A stretch of DNA of 64,000 nucleotides, from contig QKWP01000599.1 of assembly GCA_003550325.1 (NCBI GenBank), positions 1 through 64,000 of the forward strand, given 5' to 3'. This stretch comes from Gigaspora rosea. Its lineage: Eukaryota; Glomeromycota; Glomeromycetes; Diversisporales; Gigasporaceae. The notes under the pieces were generated by a model. It made no database searches. It was given only the letters and a program-made list of their open reading frames with translations, and was not told the origin of the DNA. Position 1 is the stretch's first letter, and each line of letters opens with the position of its first letter. This document shows positions 58,286 through 64,000 of the stretch, piece after piece. The position numbers and the translations under genes are program-made.

Positions 58286-61077
58286 TATATATATTTTAGA
58301 TAATATAAATATGATATTATTAATTAACTCATAGGATCTAAATTTTAGGCTAATATTTGGTTAATTTTGTAATTTTCTATTTTCACTAACTAATATATTT
58401 CTAATTGAAAATTTCTTAGTTTATATTAGGTATATATACACCTAGTTACACAATGCAATAGTGATTTTGCTTATTACAGGGTCTAATCATTTTAACCTCT
58501 TAATATATTACCACACTGGATTCCCAGTTATATAGATCAACAAGATAAGTAATTTTCTTTTTTTTTAGAATTTTACTAATCTTAGTACATTTTTTTAGCA
58601 TCATTTTATCTGGAATCTTCATTTATTGGTATCCTTTTTTCATTGGTGTCACTGTCATTTGTTGGTGCCTTTTTTGGTGCTCTTTTTTCGTTAGTGTAGT
58701 TGTTAATATCATTGTTTGTTAGTTCAATCATTTTGGTTGATTGTAGCATTAGATAGAGTTGCCGTCTTGTTCTTGCTAGTAGAGTAACTGACTGTTTTTT
58801 TGTCATAAATAATGGTTTATTAACTTTTCTTTTTCCGTTGTCGCTCTTTTGGTTAAGGTTAGGGTAAATACTGATAATATTCTTTTTCGTGTTAGAGTAA
58901 GGGTTAGTTAGTTATAAGTATATTGTTTTTTTGTACCATCAGCTTGAGTCGTCGAAAGTAGAATTTTGGGTGTCGTAGAAAACTTGGTAATTCCAACACA
59001 CTAACATAACTATGTATTGTGTACTACTACAATAATATTTACATAAGTTCAGTAGTAAATTTGAGTTTAAGTTTACAAGGTAGATTAGTCATAGTAAAAA
59101 AATGTCGCAGTATTGTAATCACTAACTATTTAAAAGACTAATAATCAAAAGTGGTCGACGATTATATCACTAGGCATTTTATTGCTATGACTAACCTACT
59201 AGTTCACACAAAGGAGCGTATTGCAAATTAATTGTCATGACTGATATTCTATTTTTATACAGGTGTTTTTTCCATTTTTTAAGGGTTAGATGCTGATAAA
59301 ATAGATAGTATTAGATACAGTTACAAGATTAGTTGAATAAAATGTAAGCTATATTAGTCGAATGTTTATACTTAGATACTACCAATATAAAAAATAAATT
59401 ATTGTTCACTATCAAGAATTTTGAAAGCATAGTTTTAGTATTATAGTGCAGTATAAACTAGGATAGGAGTTAGGTACAGTATAAAGAAATTTAGTTATTT
59501 TCACAAAAAAATACCCAAGGTGTAGTTTAAAAATTTGGCCTGAATTAAGCCTAATTAGGGCCAAATTTCTAAATACACCCTAAGCATTTTTATAGAATTG
59601 TTTTAATTAGAGAATGGCTAAAGCCAGGTACATCACACGATTTCTAATTTTGCTGATTTTTAATTAAAATTAATTGATATTAGGGGTGGGTTAGATTATG
59701 ATATAGAGAGGTTTGCCCTATAGCAAAATTGCATTATTTAGTATACCAAGATCAGTTTAGATGGCCTTTTTTATATTTTGTATTTTTATCTTTGTTGTAG
59801 AGATTGGTACGAGTAGAAATTATTACTATATAGCTATAATAATTTATCCAGTTAACTGGGTAAATTAATACAAGTTCTGCTTTGTCATCTTGCTTTGTTT
59901 TGTCTGAACGAATCCGGTTACATATTGGGTAATCTTGTAATGTACCTGGCTTTAGCAAATATTGATCACATGATATAGGTAATCGTCAATAAATTTAAAA
60001 TAATTTTATATATCATGTGATAGGTGTATATGTCGTGTGTCAGATCGATTATTGCATCAGATTAAACCCGGCCTAAATTAGATTAGGGTTAGGTAAAATT
60101 ACGGTAAATTTAGAGGTTAATTTAGGCCAGTTGTTGCCGATCATTTAATGCTGGTCAACTGATAGTCGTCTGACGTGCGTCAGATTCAATCTGACGCAAG
60201 TTTTAATCTGCGCACAACATATATACACTGTCAACCTAGACTTTTACCTCTTTAGAGAAATGCTAGAAACAGAGCGACTAATGCAGGGAGGCACTTTATG
60301 TAATTCATACTAATTACTGCGGTATGCAAGAGTCGGAAGGGATACTGTTATTTGGGCAGTATTTGTAAAGAGGCTTGGGGATTTGCAATTACGAAAGAGG
60401 CCACAATTAATAGTATATGAGGATACTAATAATTGTATCAATTGTATTTCAATGAAAACACACTACTTCACTTATTCTTTATTAATAAACCAGAGATTAT
60501 TCACTCTGCTTTTTAGCAAAGGAAAAACCTTGAGTATTTATAAATGTTTGTTCAATATAAATAAATACAATAATAAATAGGGAAATCTATATAATCGATA
60601 GATTTGATATATGCTAATGCTAAATATAATGGTTATAATAAATATAATAAAGATAATAAATATAACTAAAGATTAGCTATATTAGATATGTTAATTATAT
60701 CTGTCAAAACTGTTATGTCCAAAATGTCTAATATTTCTAAAATGTCAGACATATCTGTGATTAACTGAAATGTCTAGGATTACTCGAAATGTCCGATATT
60801 CCAGTGTCACGGGTGGCGCAGTATTGATCGACCAATAAGATTTGGGCGCAGTAGGACATTTTGTAAAGACCAATCATTCAGTTTTGACTAGAATGAGCTA
60901 GAGCGGTCCAATCGAGATGATTTTGCTACCATTCGAAAGGTCTCATCGAGGCGGTCACGATGGTGCTAGTTTCATTAAAATTGGATCACGGGGTCAAGAG
61001 TTATCGTCGTTATACTTTTCATATGTTTTTACAGGTCTAACAACTCTCCTCCACTTATTTATGAGCTCCTGCGAATC
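58286..61077. other. Largely non-coding stretch
   Basis: Contains a 70-bp hairpin at about 59516-59585 (GGTGTAGTTTAAAAATTTGG paired with CCAAATTTCTAAATACACC) and GTCAGA/TCTGAC-rich dyads near 60160-60210. 58606-58806 (minus) is an open frame with a charged tail (NEKRAPKKAPTNDSDTNEKR) that I could not assign. No RNA genes recognised. Confidence 0.4.
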
Positions 61078-61470
61078 TCAGTCAACAAGGGCTTGATAAT
61101 CTGCTTCAGGGAGTTCTTTTATAATCCTGAGAGTTGTTTTTGTAGTCCTTTGAAGTTGGTCTACTCCAAAGTCTTTAAAGATATTATAAGTTCTAATAGC
61201 TGCCTTATAATAGTATGCAGTAATCCTTCTTCTGCATGCTCTCAGCTCCTCAGGAGTTTCTGGTTCCTCCTGCAATAATTCTCCTAGGTAATATGCATAT
61301 ACCAATTGTTTTTTTCTTCTAGTAGACCCCACACTTAGGAGTTTGGTATATGTTCTTGTCACTCTAGTCATTAATGACATACTAGAGTTACTAGGATGTG
61401 GAATAGTGGGAACAACTTGAGGTTTAGTCTGCAATATATCCCCAAATACAGTTTGGAATCGATCTGACAT
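61078..61470 (-). CDS. Hypothetical 130-residue basic/helical protein
   Basis: Intact frame from the ATG at 61470 (MSDRFQTVFGDILQTKPQ) to the TGA at 61078. The body is rich in R, K, Y and E (TRRKKQLVYAYYLGELLQEE, ACRRRITAYYYKAAIRTYNI, GVDQLQRTTKTTLRIIKELP) and predicted mostly helical. No signal peptide or membrane segment. The frame continues after the stop with plausible residues (DSQELINKWRR), so the TGA could be a premature stop in a longer protein. No function assigned. One of only two candidate genes in the window without internal breaks before a plausible end. Confidence 0.55.
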   Translation of the reverse strand: MSDRFQTVFGDILQTKPQVVPTIPHPSNSSMSLMTRVTRTYTKLLSVGSTRRKKQLVYAYYLGELLQEEPETPEELRACRRRITAYYYKAAIRTYNIFKDFGVDQLQRTTKTTLRIIKELPEADYQALVD

Positions 61471-61934
61471 GTTTTCAAAGGTAAAGGCGCGGGAATAGGG
61501 GGTAGAGCGCCTTATGTTGCAGTGTTATTGTTGTCTTCTTTTTTTTTGAAGTAAGAAAAATTGAAATTAAATAAAATAAAATAAAAATAAAGTATATTAT
61601 TATTTTTTTTTTAAAAAAGTTGTAGTGCAGATGCTGCAATCATGACCCGTCAGCAGAGTTTACAGTCCATCAGCGGGCATCAAACCTATGACTGCTGGCA
61701 ACAGTCATATGCTTTATACCACTCTTCTACAGTAATTAATATAAAAAATTTTTAATTGTAGTCTTTATGAATGTTCAAATTTACTAAAATAAGCATTAAG
61801 GGGTAAAATTTAAAGTTTGTGTAATATAAGAAGTAATAACGAGGGAAAAAAAATTTTTTTTTTTTAACGAAAGAATACCAACAATAACAACAACAACAAA
61901 ACCAATAATAATAATAATAATATCAATAATAATA

Positions 61935-62300
61935 ATGGTTCATAATTATCGAACAACTCATCCTCAAAGAAGAAATAATAGTAATTTTTTGTTCGGTGTA
62001 ATTAATATACTTCAAGAAGAGAATAGGAGGTAAAATAGAATAATAATATTTATAATATAGTATAACATTAATAATAATATAATTTAATAGATTGTTAAGA
62101 GAAGTAAGAAGATTAAGGAGAAGAATTTCAGAGTTGGAAGAAGAATTAGAAGAAAGAAGAATTCGTGCGGTAGAGTGGGTGACAGAAAATTGGCAGCAAG
62201 AGGAAAATATTCAAGATTGATTACAGAAAGGAATAGGTTGAGGGTTCGAGTAGATGATTTAGAAAATAGATTGACAGAAGCAAGGGCGGGAAGAAACAAT
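61935..62300 (+). pseudogene. Short coiled-coil protein gene with one intron and a frameshift
   Basis: ATG at 61935 gives MVHNYRTTHPQRRNNSNFLF and GVINILQEEN. Donor AG|GTAAAA at 62029/62030, a 61-nt intron, acceptor TTTAATAG at 62090, then LLREVRRLRRRISELEEELE and ERRIRAVEWVTENWQQEENI followed by a TGA. The next frame continues with LITERNRLRVRVDDLENRL and TEARAGRNN to the TAG at 62300, which looks like the original C-terminus. Heptad-like Leu/Ile spacing with Arg/Glu pairs indicates a coiled coil. Function unknown; likely an expanded lineage family. Confidence 0.6.
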
Positions 62301-62798
62301 TAGTTGTTATATATATACTATTTTTTGTTTTTTTTTTCTTTTTCTTTATCTTTTTTTTTTTGTAAATATTTTTTTTTGTGAATTTTCTCAAATTTGAGTA
62401 AAAATATTGTTTGTAAATAAGGAATTATAAATAATAAGTTTCTGAATAATATTAAATAAACAAATTTCAATTAATTTTTCAAATTGTGTTGGTAAAATTT
62501 TTTGATATCTGTTGTGTTTTTGGTTTTGATCAAAGTTCAGTAAATACAATATCTATTGTTGATTAGGACACTGACAACCTAATCTGGATTTTCTTTAATG
62601 TCAGATTTAAAAGCTTTATGGTTCCAAAAAGTTAAATTCTTTAAACAATATCTTGAAAGTCATTTGACCCGATTGATTGTTATTAAATACTCAAATTTTA
62701 AAGTATTGTTATAAGAATAAGTATAGTGATATGAAGATATATATACTCTATTCAAATAATTAAATTTTTTCAAAAATTCCTCATATTTCATATCATGC

Positions 62799-63840
62799 AC
62801 AGTACTTATTAGCCCGCCAGTACTAGGCTATATTCGTGACTTACAGATTCTTCAAAATCAATTAATTTCTTTTCAATTCCATAGCATGCTTAACAATAAT
62901 TTACCTGCCATTGTCAGGCTAATTACAAGTCTTATTGCTATCTCAAGTATTTTTCTCAAATTTTCTTTTTTTGTTGATGGTTGATGACTTTGGTCCTGGA
63001 GATTTTTAGGGACTTGACCATGGATGTGGCATTCTTCTTGTTTCTGAAGTGAATGCATAACTGGGTTTTGATAAAGTTTTCTTAACCCAGACGAAGTAGC
63101 ACTGGTAATGTGTTGATTACTTGGATGTTAGATAAGTACTTCCTTCTGAATTTCTTGTTGGTTTTGTTTTTTTTTTTTTTTGTACTGATTATTCGACTCA
63201 ATTTCCTTTGTCTTGGCCATAGGTTTTTCACCTTAGGATTTCGCATTATTTTCACTATGTAAGTCTTTGGGACGATATTAAACTACTTTCTTTGGACTCC
63301 AGTTTTGGAAGATAAGTATAAATCTTTCTCTTTTTGTTTTCTTGTTTCTATTTGGTATATGTTTAACTAATTTTGGTCTTATTTTTGGATTTGGGACTTT
63401 TCGATCAACTTTCTTGTTCTGATTGAGGGTGTTGATGAATTGATTCGGTAAAACGTCTATGGACTTGGTCATTCATCTGGGGATCCTCTTAGATAGACGA
63501 ACTGAGTTCTTGAGATCGTATGACCAAATGTTCACATAGATACGATCTTCTTTTTTTTGAACAGGGTGAATTAGGTTTGATGAATCGATTAGAAGCTTGG
63601 ATCTTTAAAGGAGTCAGAATTTCAGTTGGTGGTTGAGATGCTAGAATCGGGAGTAATGGAATTGAGATTTTAGTGATCTTGGAATATTGGAAATTGGGCT
63701 TCGAGATTTTGGTAGTTTCGCAATCTTGCTAGATTCCAAGTTTTAATAACTTAGGAATGCAGTAGATTTGAAATTATAGTGTAGTTGGGATCTTGTTTGT
63801 TAGGAAAGGTTTGTCAATTAGGGGAGTAACAAAAATCAGG
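62799..63840 (-). pseudogene. Frameshifted coding relic, possibly retroelement ORF
   Basis: Minus strand, in alternating frames: TPLKIQASNRFIKPNSPC, KKRRSYLCEHLVIRSQEL, SIDVLPNQFINTLNQNKKVD, RKVPNPKIRPKLVKHIPNR, MHSLQKQEECHIHGQVPKNL, and ENLRKILEIAIRLVISLTMA. Basic, Asn/Lys/Pro-rich; it resembles a nucleic-acid-binding retroelement ORF, but no diagnostic domain is visible. Its 3' part (62799-62846) is the segment shared with the flank of the 5.8-kb minisatellite. Confidence 0.4.
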
Positions 63841-64000
63841 TGATTTTTTAGGGGGGGAGGGGGGTAAAAAAAGTTGAAATTATATATAAGAACCTGACTA
63901 TTTATATATTGAGAAAGAGGGAGGGGGGTAGGCCTCTGATAAAAAATAATCAGGTGATTAATGACATTGCCCTTAGAAGCAGGATTGGGTTTGGGTAAAA

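Overview
The window is about 75-80% A+T, with short introns (about 60-110 nt, GTAAGT/GTGAGT donors, TTTAG acceptors) and almost no intact genes. Its protein vocabulary is a tyrosine-kinase-like (TKL) kinase with an HADFHSGN catalytic loop, Sel1 repeats, BED/hAT, KDZ, MULE and Tc1/mariner transposases, and a Gag-protease retroelement. This mix points to an arbuscular mycorrhizal fungus (Glomeromycotina, Rhizophagus-like). That is an inference from family content, not a database match.

Layout. 0.07-3.25 kb: decayed Gag-aspartic protease gene with CCHC knuckles (minus). 4.7-11 kb: dispersed repeat, one copy of which is split by two TTAA-flanked insertions. 13.4-17.4 kb: MITEs, a decayed hAT and a large foldback. 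19.7-24.3 kb: 4.6-kb element with 9-10 bp flanking duplications that contains a decayed BED/hAT transposase. 26.0-35.6 kb: one minus-strand gene combining Sel1 repeats and a TKL kinase. 36.5-43.5 kb: Tc1/mariner relic, a 2.1-kb element with a perfect 10-bp target-site duplication (TSD), and a MULE transposase relic, between distant 53-56 bp inverted repeats. 43.5-45.4 kb: degenerate tandem repeats. 46-49.6 kb: two decayed lineage-type genes separated by a hAT-like element. 50-58 kb: 150-bp tandem repeats, a decayed KDZ transposase (52.0-57.0 kb) and two copies of one hAT MITE. 61-64 kb: a 130-aa intact ORF, a coiled-coil gene and a retroelement-like relic.

The most unusual region is 32.28-35.21 kb. 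Between the Sel1 exon and the kinase exon lies an array of about 23 tandem introns. Most share one repeated core, each has a good donor and acceptor, and they are separated by exactly 3 nt (once 0 nt). The triplets vary freely while the intron core is conserved. Joined in the phase set by the flanking exons, the 21 triplets give an uninterrupted reading frame, and the other two phases hit stops. I read this as an exon cut into single-codon micro-exons by repeated intron gain. Any micro-exon could be skipped without a frameshift. RNA evidence is required.

The same gene has a 4.83-kb hAT element inserted in its kinase domain with a perfect 8-bp TSD. The inserted element's own transposase carries three in-frame stops, so it probably moved with help from another copy.
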